DNA of 5,499 nucleotides, taken from contig CAKSPL010000098.1 in NCBI GenBank assembly GCA_934481325.1, positions 1 to 5,499 of the forward strand. The letters are read 5' to 3'. Made by a program: the position numbers and the translations under genes. Each line of letters opens with the position of its first letter. The first letter of the stretch is position 1. Shown here piece after piece: positions 1-5,113 of the stretch. Under the pieces are notes generated by a model. That model did not search any database. It saw nothing but the letters and a program-made list of their open reading frames with translations, and was not told the DNA's origin. Source of the DNA: an uncultured Eubacteriales bacterium. GTDB lineage: Bacteria > Bacillota > Clostridia > Oscillospirales > CAG-272.

Positions 1-349
1 AGGCAAGGGTCACAAGGGTCAGAACGCCCGTTCCGGCGGCGGTGTACGCCCCGGCTTTGAGGGCGGTCAGCTCCCGCTGTACCGCAAGCTCCCGAAGCGC
101 GGCTTCCACAACAAATTTGCCACGGTTTATACAACCGTCAACGTTGACAAGCTGAATGTATTCGAGGATGGCGCAGAGGTCGATCTCAACGCTCTGCTTG
201 CCCGCCGGATCGTTCGGAAGGCAAATGACGGTCTGAAAATTCTCGGCAACGGGGAGCTGACCAAACAGCTGACCGTGAAGGCAAACATCTTTTCGGCTAC
301 CGCAAAGGAAAAGATCGAGGCAGCAGGTGGAAAGATTGAGGAGGTGTAA
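1..349 (+). CDS. rplO: 50S ribosomal protein L15, 3' part (N-terminus cut off by window edge)
   Basis: L15 is a large-subunit protein that binds 23S rRNA late in 50S assembly. The reading frame is already open at the left edge (first whole codon at base 2) and ends with TAA at 347-349, giving 115 visible residues. The family is usually about 145 residues long, so roughly the first 30 are missing. The visible start is the Gly/Arg-rich rRNA-binding part (GKGHKGQNARSGGGVRPGFE, then LPLYRKLPKRGF). The C-terminal half carries the L15 signature layout, KILGNGELTKQLTVKA followed by FSATAKEKIEAAGG. Only two bases separate its stop from the secY start, and its last codons contain the secY ribosome-binding site, so the two genes are probably translationally coupled. 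Identification is firm from sequence and position before secY. Confidence 0.96.
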   Translation, partial: GKGHKGQNARSGGGVRPGFEGGQLPLYRKLPKRGFHNKFATVYTTVNVDKLNVFEDGAEVDLNALLARRIVRKANDGLKILGNGELTKQLTVKANIFSATAKEKIEAAGGKIEEV

Positions 350-351
350 GG

Positions 352-1737
352 ATGTTTAAGACGTTAAAAAATGCGTGGAAGACACCGGAACTCCAAAAGA
401 AGATGCTCTTCACCCTGTTTATCGTCCTCCTTTACCGCCTTGGCGCGTGCATTTGCGTGCCGTATGTCAGCAGTGACATTTCGTCGCAGTTCAACACTTA
501 CTACGGCTCCTCCGTTCTCGGACTGATGAGCATTCTTTCCGGCGGCGCGATGCAGTACGCAACGCTCTTTGCCCTGTCGGTCAGCCCTTACATCACGGCG
601 TCGATCGTGATTCAGCTGCTGACCATCGCCATCCCCGCTTTGGAGAGACTGGCGAAGGACGGCGCAAACGGGCAGAAGAAAATCAATGCGATCACCCGCT
701 ACGTTACGGTGGGTCTTGCGCTGATCACCAGTTTTGGTTACAGTATGTTGCTGAAAAACAACGGCTGGCTGATCAAAAACGCAACCGATGCAAACGGCAA
801 CGCGTACACCAGCTGGTTTGCAATGGTGGTGATTAACGCCGCGTTCTGCGCGGGTGCTGCTCTCGTAATGTGGCTTTCCGAGATGATCAACGATAAGGGA
901 ATCGGCAACGGTATTTCCATCATCCTTCTTGCCAACATCGTTTCCCGCCTGCCCAGTATGGTGCAGTCTCTGTGGTACGGTGTGATGCAGGGTACCTTTA
1001 TCAAGGGTCAGAAGGTTGCCAACTACTTTATCGGCACTGCAATCGCACTGGTGATTATTGCCGCGATGATTGCAATTGTCGCATTCGTGGTCTGGGTTAC
1101 CAACTCCGAGCGGCGCATTCCGATTCAGTACGCCAAGCGCGTGGTCGGCCGTAAGATGTACGGCGGGCAGTCCACCAACCTTCCGATCAAGCTGAATATG
1201 TCCGGCGTGATGCCGATCATCTTCGCTTCCTCGATCGTTTCGATTCCCGCAACGATCATTGCGTTTATGAACAACAAGGAGAACTGGTTCTACAAGTTTG
1301 TAGACAACTTCTTCAATACCGACACCTGGGAATACCTTGTGGTATATCTGGTGCTGATCGTGGCGTTCTCCTACTTCTACATTATGATTTCGTTCAATCC
1401 TGTGGAAGTGGCAAACAACATTACCAGCAACGGCGGTTCGATCCCCGGCATTCGCCCCGGTCGTTCTATGGTACAGTATATCAACAGGATTCTGAAACGG
1501 ATCACGCTCATCGGCGCATTCTTCCTGTGCATTGTGGCAGGTCTGCCGATGCTGGTGACCGTGATTGTCAGTGCCGTTCAGGGCGCAACCGGCAGCACCA
1601 GCACGGTGCTTTCCGCACTCGGCAATCTGACCTTCGGCGGCTCTTCGCTGCTGATCGTGGTCGGCGTGGTGCTGGAAACGATCCGCGACCTGGAAGCACA
1701 ACTCAGCCTGCGTGCAAACAAAGGCTTCCTTGGTTGA
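352..1737 (+). CDS. secY: Protein translocase subunit SecY
   Basis: SecY is the pore-forming membrane subunit of the SecYEG translocon. It passes unfolded secretory proteins across the plasma membrane (driven by SecA) and inserts membrane proteins. The 461-residue product has about ten hydrophobic segments, the first near residues 18-38. The plug/TM2 signature is at about 64-95 (GGAMQYATLFALSVSPYITA). The cytosolic C4 loop ERRIPIQYAKRV at 253-264, which contacts SecA and the ribosome, is followed by GRKMYGGQST. The C5 loop has GGSIPGIRPG, with Arg368 matching the Arg357 of E. coli SecY needed for SecA-driven transport. The C-terminus ends LRANKGFLG, a usual SecY tail. The start is supported by AGGAGGTG at 339-346, five bases upstream and inside the end of rplO. 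The protein is longer than the roughly 430-445 residues common in the family; the extra length seems to lie in exported-side loops (about 135-154, 307-326 and the Gly/Ser/Thr-rich stretch before the last helix). Confidence 0.98.
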   Translation: MFKTLKNAWKTPELQKKMLFTLFIVLLYRLGACICVPYVSSDISSQFNTYYGSSVLGLMSILSGGAMQYATLFALSVSPYITASIVIQLLTIAIPALERLAKDGANGQKKINAITRYVTVGLALITSFGYSMLLKNNGWLIKNATDANGNAYTSWFAMVVINAAFCAGAALVMWLSEMINDKGIGNGISIILLANIVSRLPSMVQSLWYGVMQGTFIKGQKVANYFIGTAIALVIIAAMIAIVAFVVWVTNSERRIPIQYAKRVVGRKMYGGQSTNLPIKLNMSGVMPIIFASSIVSIPATIIAFMNNKENWFYKFVDNFFNTDTWEYLVVYLVLIVAFSYFYIMISFNPVEVANNITSNGGSIPGIRPGRSMVQYINRILKRITLIGAFFLCIVAGLPMLVTVIVSAVQGATGSTSTVLSALGNLTFGGSSLLIVVGVVLETIRDLEAQLSLRANKGFLG

Positions 1738-1760
1738 TTCCAAACTCACTGGAGGATTCT

Positions 1761-2393
1761 ATGAATTTAATTCTGATGGGCGCTCCGGGCGCGGGCAAAG
1801 GCACGCAGTCCGAGAAAATCTCAGAGAAGTGGGGCATCCCCGCAATTTCGACCGGCGACATTCTGCGCGCCGCCATCAAAGAGGGAACCGAGCTTGGCAA
1901 AACGGCAAAGTCCTATATTGATGAAGGCAAGCTGGTGCCGGATGAAATCGTGATCGGGATCATCAAGGAATATCTCACATCCGATGCCTGCAAAAACGGG
2001 TTTATCCTCGATGGATTCCCCCGTTCCATTCCGCAGGCGAAAGCACTGGATCAGATGGGCGTGCGGATTGATGCCGTGCTTTCCATCGAGGTGCCGGATG
2101 AAAAAATCGTCAAACGGATGAGTGGGCGGCGCGTCTGCGCTTGCGGTGCCTCCTACCATACCGAGTATAAGCCTTCCAAAACCGAAGGAATTTGCGACAA
2201 ATGCGGCGCACAGACTTACATCCGTAAGGACGACGCGCCGGAAACCGTTCAGAACCGCCTTGCCACCTACCATACACAGACAGAACCCCTCAAGGAGTAT
2301 TACGCCAAAAAGGGTTTGCTGATTACGGTAGAAGGGCAGGAGGAAGTGGCTGACACCACGCGGCTCACCTTTGAGGCATTGAGCCGGTTCTGA
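1761..2393 (+). CDS. adk: Adenylate kinase (zinc-lid, long form)
   Basis: Adenylate kinase catalyses ATP + AMP = 2 ADP in the cytosol and balances the adenylate pool. The 210-residue product has the P-loop GAPGAGKGT at 7-15 with Lys13. The AMP-site motif STGDILRAA follows, with Arg36, and then DGFPR at 84-88, with Arg88. The lid is of the long, Cys-containing type at about 122-158: Cys126, Cys128, Cys145 and Cys148, then RKDDAPETVQNRL. The usual zinc-lid pattern is C-x2-C-x16-C-x2-C; here it is C-x-C-x16-C-x2-C, one residue short in the first knuckle. The open frame extends upstream into secY, but ATG 1761 is the true start. It has GGAGG at 1751-1755 with a five-base spacer, and the family N-terminus MNLILMGAPGAGKG begins there. 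secY ends 23 bases upstream, and map begins two bases after the TGA. Confidence 0.98.
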   Translation: MNLILMGAPGAGKGTQSEKISEKWGIPAISTGDILRAAIKEGTELGKTAKSYIDEGKLVPDEIVIGIIKEYLTSDACKNGFILDGFPRSIPQAKALDQMGVRIDAVLSIEVPDEKIVKRMSGRRVCACGASYHTEYKPSKTEGICDKCGAQTYIRKDDAPETVQNRLATYHTQTEPLKEYYAKKGLLITVEGQEEVADTTRLTFEALSRF

Positions 2394-2395
2394 TT

Positions 2396-3157
2396 ATGAT
2401 TCCAATTAAAAACGCACAACAGATTGAGGCTATGAAGGATGCGGGGCGCATCACGGGCGAAGCACTGCTTGTCGCCCGTGAGCACATCCGCGTGGGAATC
2501 AGCACCCTGGAGCTTGACCATATCATTCGTCACTATATCGAGAAACAGGGTGCCACCCCTTCCTTCTTAGGGCTTTACGGGTTTCCCGGTGCCGCCTGCA
2601 TCAGTATCAACGATGAGGTCATCCACGGGATTCCCTCCGCACACCGGATCCTCCGGGAGGGGGATATTGTCAAGGTTGACGTGGGAGCGCATTACAAGGG
2701 CTACCACGGCGACAGTGCAAGAACTTTTCCGGTCGGAAAAATCAGCGAAGAAGCCGAACGCCTGATTGCGGCAACGAAGCAAAGCTTCTATGAGGGGCTT
2801 GCGGCTGTGCAAATCGGAAACCGCATTGGGGATATCGGTGCCGCTGTGGACGGATATGTCCGCTCGCAGGGCTTTTCCACGGTACGGCGGTATGTCGGTC
2901 ACGGGGTCGGGCACGAGGTGCACGAGGCACCCGATGTGCCGAACTACGGCACGCCGGGGCGCGGACCGCGGCTTTGCGCAGGTCTGGTGATTGCGATTGA
3001 GCCGATGGTCAACGTCGGCACCTACGAGGTCAAAGAGCTGGATGACGGCTGGACGGTAAAAACATTGGATCATAAACTGTCGGCGCATTACGAAAATACC
3101 GTTGCGCTGACCGAGAACGGCGTGATTATCCTGACCGAAGCAGAGGCAGGAAAATAA
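2396..3157 (+). CDS. map: Type I methionine aminopeptidase
   Basis: Map is a cytosolic two-metal peptidase that removes the initiator Met from new proteins when residue 2 is small, after deformylation. The 253-residue product has the length of the compact type I enzyme and begins at once with the pita-bread catalytic fold, with no N-terminal extension. The five metal ligands can be read: Asp95 (VDVG), Asp106 (GDSART), His169 (GHGVGH), Glu202 (IEPM) and Glu233 (HYENT). His77 in the NDEVIHGIP segment matches the conserved substrate-side His79 of E. coli Map. The ATG lies two bases after the adk stop (TGATTATG) and no good Shine-Dalgarno precedes it: the nearest GAG is 12 bases away and GAGG is 19 away. 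Translation probably depends on ribosomes finishing adk. Having adk and map together before infA is a normal Firmicutes arrangement. Confidence 0.98.
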   Translation: MIPIKNAQQIEAMKDAGRITGEALLVAREHIRVGISTLELDHIIRHYIEKQGATPSFLGLYGFPGAACISINDEVIHGIPSAHRILREGDIVKVDVGAHYKGYHGDSARTFPVGKISEEAERLIAATKQSFYEGLAAVQIGNRIGDIGAAVDGYVRSQGFSTVRRYVGHGVGHEVHEAPDVPNYGTPGRGPRLCAGLVIAIEPMVNVGTYEVKELDDGWTVKTLDHKLSAHYENTVALTENGVIILTEAEAGK

Positions 3158-3175
3158 CGACTCGCAAATTATGGC

Positions 3176-3184
3176 AAAGGAGGG
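3176..3184 (+). promoter_or_regulatory. Ribosome-binding site of infA (decides a CTG start)
   Basis: AAAGGAGGG is a strong Shine-Dalgarno sequence. From the end of its AGGAGG core (3178-3183) there are seven bases to CTG 3191, the ideal distance. There are 22 bases to GTG 3206, which is too far. This spacing is the main sequence argument for placing the infA start at 3191. Confidence 0.85.
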
Positions 3185-3190
3185 ATTATT

Positions 3191-3409
3191 CTGCCAAAGG
3201 ATGACGTGATTGAATTTGAAGGCGTGGTTCTGGAAGCACTCCCGAACGCAACCTTCAAGGTAAAGCTCCCGAACGGACACATTGTGACCGCGCATATTTC
3301 CGGGAAGCTGCGTATGAACTATATCCGGATTTTGCCCGGTGACCGTGTGACCATTGAAGTGTCGGTCTATGACCTGACCAAGGGGCGCATCACCTGGCGT
3401 GCGAAATAA
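3191..3409 (+). CDS. infA: Translation initiation factor IF-1, probable CTG start
   Basis: IF1 binds the 30S A site during initiation and works with IF2 and IF3 to select initiator tRNA. From 3191 the product is 72 residues, equal to the E. coli and B. subtilis proteins. It is a single OB-fold (S1-like) domain: PKDDVIEFEGVVLEALPNA, then NGHIVTAHISGKLRMNYIRI at 28-47, and PGDRVTIEVSVYDLTKGRIT at 49-68. The upstream part of the frame holds no ATG or TTG between the map stop, which is in the same frame, and the conserved PKDD. The in-frame candidates are ATT 3185, ATT 3188, CTG 3191 and GTG 3206. CTG sits where family members have their Met (MPKDD/MAKDD type) and seven bases after the AGGAGG core. 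GTG 3206 would remove the first five residues and lacks a site. Identity is certain; the start codon is inferred. The extra KOW-type protein found between map and infA in some Firmicutes is absent. Confidence 0.93.
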   Translation: MPKDDVIEFEGVVLEALPNATFKVKLPNGHIVTAHISGKLRMNYIRILPGDRVTIEVSVYDLTKGRITWRAK

Positions 3410-3424
3410 GAGACCGCAAGGCTC
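3410..3424 (+). other. Small hairpin with GCAA loop between infA and rpmJ
   Basis: Directly after the infA stop, GAG (3410-3412) pairs with CTC (3422-3424) and CC with GG. A3413 is bulged and the loop is GCAA (3416-3419), a GNRA tetraloop. The stem has only five pairs and no T-run follows, so it is not a terminator. Its role is unknown and it may be a chance fold. Confidence 0.35.
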
Positions 3425-3454
3425 ACATTATGAAGAAAGGAATGGTAGAGACAA

Positions 3455-3568
3455 ATGAAGGTGAAACCATCCGTTAAAAAAATCTGTGAGAAGTGCAAGA
3501 TTATCAAAAGAAACGGCCGTGTAATGGTCATCTGCGAGAATCCGAAGCACAAGCAGAGACAGGGTTAA
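3455..3568 (+). CDS. rpmJ: 50S ribosomal protein L36, zinc-binding (C+) form
   Basis: L36 is the smallest large-subunit protein and binds 23S rRNA in the 50S subunit. The product is 37 residues, the standard bacterial length, beginning MKVKPSVKKICEKCK and ending NPKHKQRQG. The zinc ribbon is complete: Cys11, Cys14, Cys27 and His32 (C-x2-C-x12-C-x4-H). This is therefore the zinc-containing form and not the cysteine-free paralog that some bacteria make when zinc is scarce. The start is fixed by the family N-terminus. The only purine-rich site, AGAAAGGA at 3434-3441, lies 13 bases upstream, a longer spacer than for the neighbouring genes. It follows infA after 45 bases and precedes rpsM by 31, the usual infA-rpmJ-rpsM order. 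Confidence 0.97.
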   Translation: MKVKPSVKKICEKCKIIKRNGRVMVICENPKHKQRQG

Positions 3569-3599
3569 TCCCAAACACAAGAAAGAGGTGAATTGAGAA

Positions 3600-3968
3600 A
3601 TGGCTCGTATTGCTGGTGTTGATATTCCCAACCAGAAAAGAGTGGAAATCGCGCTGACTTATATTTACGGCATCGGTCGTAAGAGCGCCAATGACATTCT
3701 TGCGAAAACCGGGATCAATCCCGATACCCGCGCAAAAGACCTGACCGAGGAAGAGGTTGCGAAGCTCCGTGACGAGATCGAAAACTCTTACCACGTAGAG
3801 GGGGACCTGCGCCGTGATGTCGCACTGAACATCAAGCGTATGGTGGAGATCAACTGCTATCGCGGGATCCGCCACAGAAAGGGTCTGCCGGTCAGAGGTC
3901 AGAGAACCAAGACCAACGCGAGAACCCGCAAAGGTCCCGCTAAGACGATTGCTAACAAGAAGAAGTAA
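3600..3968 (+). CDS. rpsM: 30S ribosomal protein S13
   Basis: S13 lies in the head of the 30S subunit, forms bridges to the 50S subunit (including L5), and its C-terminal tail reaches towards the P-site tRNA. The 122-residue product matches the usual length. Its N-terminal part begins MARIAGVDIPNQKRVEIAL and contains the helix-hairpin-helix-like YGIGRKSANDIL. The conserved rRNA-binding region CYRGIRHRKGLPVRGQRTKT is followed by NARTRKGPAKTIANKKK, the basic tail. The start has AGAGGTGA at 3584-3591 with an eight-base spacer. The stop TAA at 3966-3968 overlaps the Shine-Dalgarno of rpsK. In E. coli S13 heads the alpha operon, whose leader binds S4. I see no room for such a leader in the 31-base gap after rpmJ. 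Confidence 0.98.
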   Translation: MARIAGVDIPNQKRVEIALTYIYGIGRKSANDILAKTGINPDTRAKDLTEEEVAKLRDEIENSYHVEGDLRRDVALNIKRMVEINCYRGIRHRKGLPVRGQRTKTNARTRKGPAKTIANKKK

Positions 3969-3983
3969 AGGAGTGGCAACAGA

Positions 3984-4376
3984 ATGGCTAATGTAAAGAA
4001 AGTCGTGAAGAAACGCCGCGAACGCAAAAATATTGAAAAGGGTGCGGTGCATATCAGCGCAACCTTCAATAACACCATTATCACTGTAACCGATACGCAG
4101 GGCAATGCAATTTCCTGGGCATCCGCCGGTGAGCTTGGCTTCAAGGGTTCCCGTAAATCCACTCCCTTTGCCGCACAGTCCGCTGCAGAGCAGGCTGCAC
4201 GCGCCGCAATGGAGCACGGACTCAAAACCGTTGAGGTTTATGTAAAAGGTCCCGGTTCCGGGCGTGAATCCGCAATCCGTGCATTGGAGACGGTTGGTCT
4301 TCAGGTTACGATGATTAAGGACGTTACCCCGATTCCCCACAACGGTTGCCGCCCGCCGAAGCGTCGCCGCGTTTGA
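3984..4376 (+). CDS. rpsK: 30S ribosomal protein S11
   Basis: S11 sits on the 30S platform near the E site and helps shape the mRNA path. The product is 130 residues with a basic N-terminal extension (KKVVKKRRERKNIEKG). The core follows: GAVHISATFNNTIITVTD, then ISWASAGELGFKGSRKSTPF, AAEQAARAAMEHGLKTVEV and GPGSGRESAIRAL. The C-terminus HNGCRPPKRRRV is nearly invariant in the family. Asn120-Gly121 in it corresponds to the Asn-Gly site of E. coli S11 that is known to be converted to isoaspartate. The start is served by AAAGGAG at 3967-3973, ten bases upstream and overlapping the rpsM stop codon, which favours coupled synthesis of S13 and S11. Spacers to both neighbours are short (15 and 21 bases). 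Confidence 0.98.
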   Translation: MANVKKVVKKRRERKNIEKGAVHISATFNNTIITVTDTQGNAISWASAGELGFKGSRKSTPFAAQSAAEQAARAAMEHGLKTVEVYVKGPGSGRESAIRALETVGLQVTMIKDVTPIPHNGCRPPKRRRV

Positions 4377-4397
4377 TTTCAGAGGAGGTATAGAAAA

Positions 4398-5024
4398 ATG
4401 GCAAGATATACAGGTCCTGCGTGCCGTATGTGCCGTCGTGAAGGCACGAAACTGTTCCTCAAGGGTGAGCGTTGCACAACCGGCAAATGCGCACTGGAAC
4501 GCAGAAGCACTGCCCCCGGTCAGCACGGTGCCGCCAACAAAAAGGTTCGTGAATACGGAACGCAGCTGCGTGAGAAACAGAAGACCAGAAGATATTACGG
4601 CGTCCTGGAAAAGCAGTTCCGCAACTATTTCGCTGAGGCTGACCGCAAGGAAGGTATGACCGGCGAGAACCTGCTGGTGCTTTTGGAAAGACGCCTGGAC
4701 AACACCGTTTACCGTATGGGTATGGCGGAGAGCCGCAAGGAAGCCCGTCAGCTCGTTCTGCACGCGCACTTCACCCTCAACGGCAAAAAGGTTACCATCC
4801 CCTCGATCTCCGTGAAGGTCGGTGATGTAATCGCTATCAGCGAAAACAGCCGCGACAACGCGAAGATCAAAGCACTGCTGGAAGGTGCCGCAAGCAAGCT
4901 TTCTCCGAAGTGGCTGGAAGTGAATAAAGAGAACGGTTCCGCTAAGGTTGTGGCTCTGCCCACCCGTGAGGATATCGATTTCGACTTCAACGAACAGCTC
5001 ATCGTCGAGTTGTACTCCAAGTAA
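4398..5024 (+). CDS. rpsD: 30S ribosomal protein S4, zinc-binding (C+) form
   Basis: S4 is a primary 16S rRNA binder that starts assembly of the 30S body and contributes to decoding accuracy; in several bacteria it also represses its own mRNA. The 208-residue product begins MARYTGPACRMCRREGTKLF. Cys9, Cys12, Cys26 and Cys31 form the N-terminal zinc site, at the same positions as in Thermus S4. The rRNA-binding core has REKQKTRRYYGVLEKQFRNY, and an S4-type RNA-binding domain begins at about residue 96 (LERRLDNTVYRMGMAESRKE, then ARQLVLHAHFTLNGKKV). The C-terminus ends DFDFNEQLIVELYSK. AGGAGGT at 4383-4389 lies eight bases before ATG. Its place between rpsK and rpoA fits Clostridia and unrelated phyla but differs from B. 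subtilis, where rpsD is elsewhere. The 89-base gap after it is the largest in the window. Confidence 0.98.
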   Translation: MARYTGPACRMCRREGTKLFLKGERCTTGKCALERRSTAPGQHGAANKKVREYGTQLREKQKTRRYYGVLEKQFRNYFAEADRKEGMTGENLLVLLERRLDNTVYRMGMAESRKEARQLVLHAHFTLNGKKVTIPSISVKVGDVIAISENSRDNAKIKALLEGAASKLSPKWLEVNKENGSAKVVALPTREDIDFDFNEQLIVELYSK

Positions 5025-5025
5025 T

Positions 5026-5055
5026 CCGCCGACCCCGGCAGGTGACTTGGCGGGG
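5026..5055 (+). other. GC-rich region with competing stem-loops after rpsD
   Basis: Two mutually exclusive short stems can be read just after the rpsD stop. In one, CCGCC (5026-5030) pairs with GGCGG (5049-5053). In the other, CCCCG (5033-5037) pairs with CGGGG (5051-5055) around a 13-base loop. No T-run follows, so it does not look like an intrinsic terminator. It could affect mRNA stability between rpsD and rpoA, but this is inference and such short stems can occur by chance. Confidence 0.4.
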
Positions 5056-5073
5056 AATGCAGACATTGAATCA

Positions 5074-5087
5074 GCCGCGTAAGCGGC
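5074..5087 (+). other. GNRA-tetraloop hairpin upstream of the rpoA ribosome-binding site
   Basis: GCCGC (5074-5078) and GCGGC (5083-5087) form a perfect five-pair GC stem closed by GTAA, a stable GNRA-type loop in RNA. The stem ends 11 bases before the Shine-Dalgarno AAGGAGGG (5099-5106), so it leaves the site free. No T-run follows, so it is not a terminator. Possible roles are mRNA protection, a processing point or a protein-binding element; none can be shown from sequence alone. Confidence 0.5.
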
Positions 5088-5113
5088 GCAAATGAAAGAA
5101 GGAGGGTACTCGA

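Noticed and set aside
364..1749. A 461-residue open frame on the minus strand lying over the whole of secY
   Set aside because: It is codon-aligned with secY and stays open only because secY almost never uses TTA, CTA or TCA codons. The product (His/Asp/Arg-rich) resembles no family I know, while secY on the plus strand is unmistakable.
1527..1760. Upstream extension of the adk frame into secY
   Set aside because: The extension overlaps secY in another frame, has no family match, and ATG 1761 has a proper site and the family N-terminus.
3171..3209. A mini-frame starting ATGGCAAAGGAG upstream of infA, tempting because MAK is a common IF1 start
   Set aside because: It is out of frame with infA, ends at TGA after 12 codons, has no site of its own and contains the infA Shine-Dalgarno. 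Reading it as a frameshifted infA start is unnecessary, because the CTG start gives a full-length protein.
2567..3295. A 242-residue minus-strand open frame over map and infA
   Set aside because: It is a shadow of two clearly identified plus-strand genes. The translation shows no family features.
3206..3409. infA starting at GTG 3206 (67 residues)
   Set aside because: It loses the conserved first five residues and lies 22 bases from the strong AGGAGG. CTG 3191 fits both the family length and the spacing.
3430..3477. A 15-codon frame starting at ATG 3430 and overlapping rpmJ
   Set aside because: It is very short, out of frame with L36, lacks a site and has no recognisable product.
3528..5066. 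A 512-residue open frame on the minus strand over rpsM, rpsK and rpsD
   Set aside because: The three plus-strand genes share one reading frame because their spacers (15 and 21 bases) are multiples of three, and their codon bias avoids reverse-strand stops. This makes a long shadow frame. It has no recognisable domain.
5026..5087. Possible intrinsic terminator after rpsD
   Set aside because: The GC stems are short and not followed by a run of T. rpoA follows closely in the same direction, as in the conserved operon.
5066..5094. Possible promoter for rpoA (TTGAAT at 5066-5071)
   Set aside because: No TATAAT-like element occurs at the right distance (the six bases 17 further on read CAAATG), so a sigma-A promoter cannot be supported.
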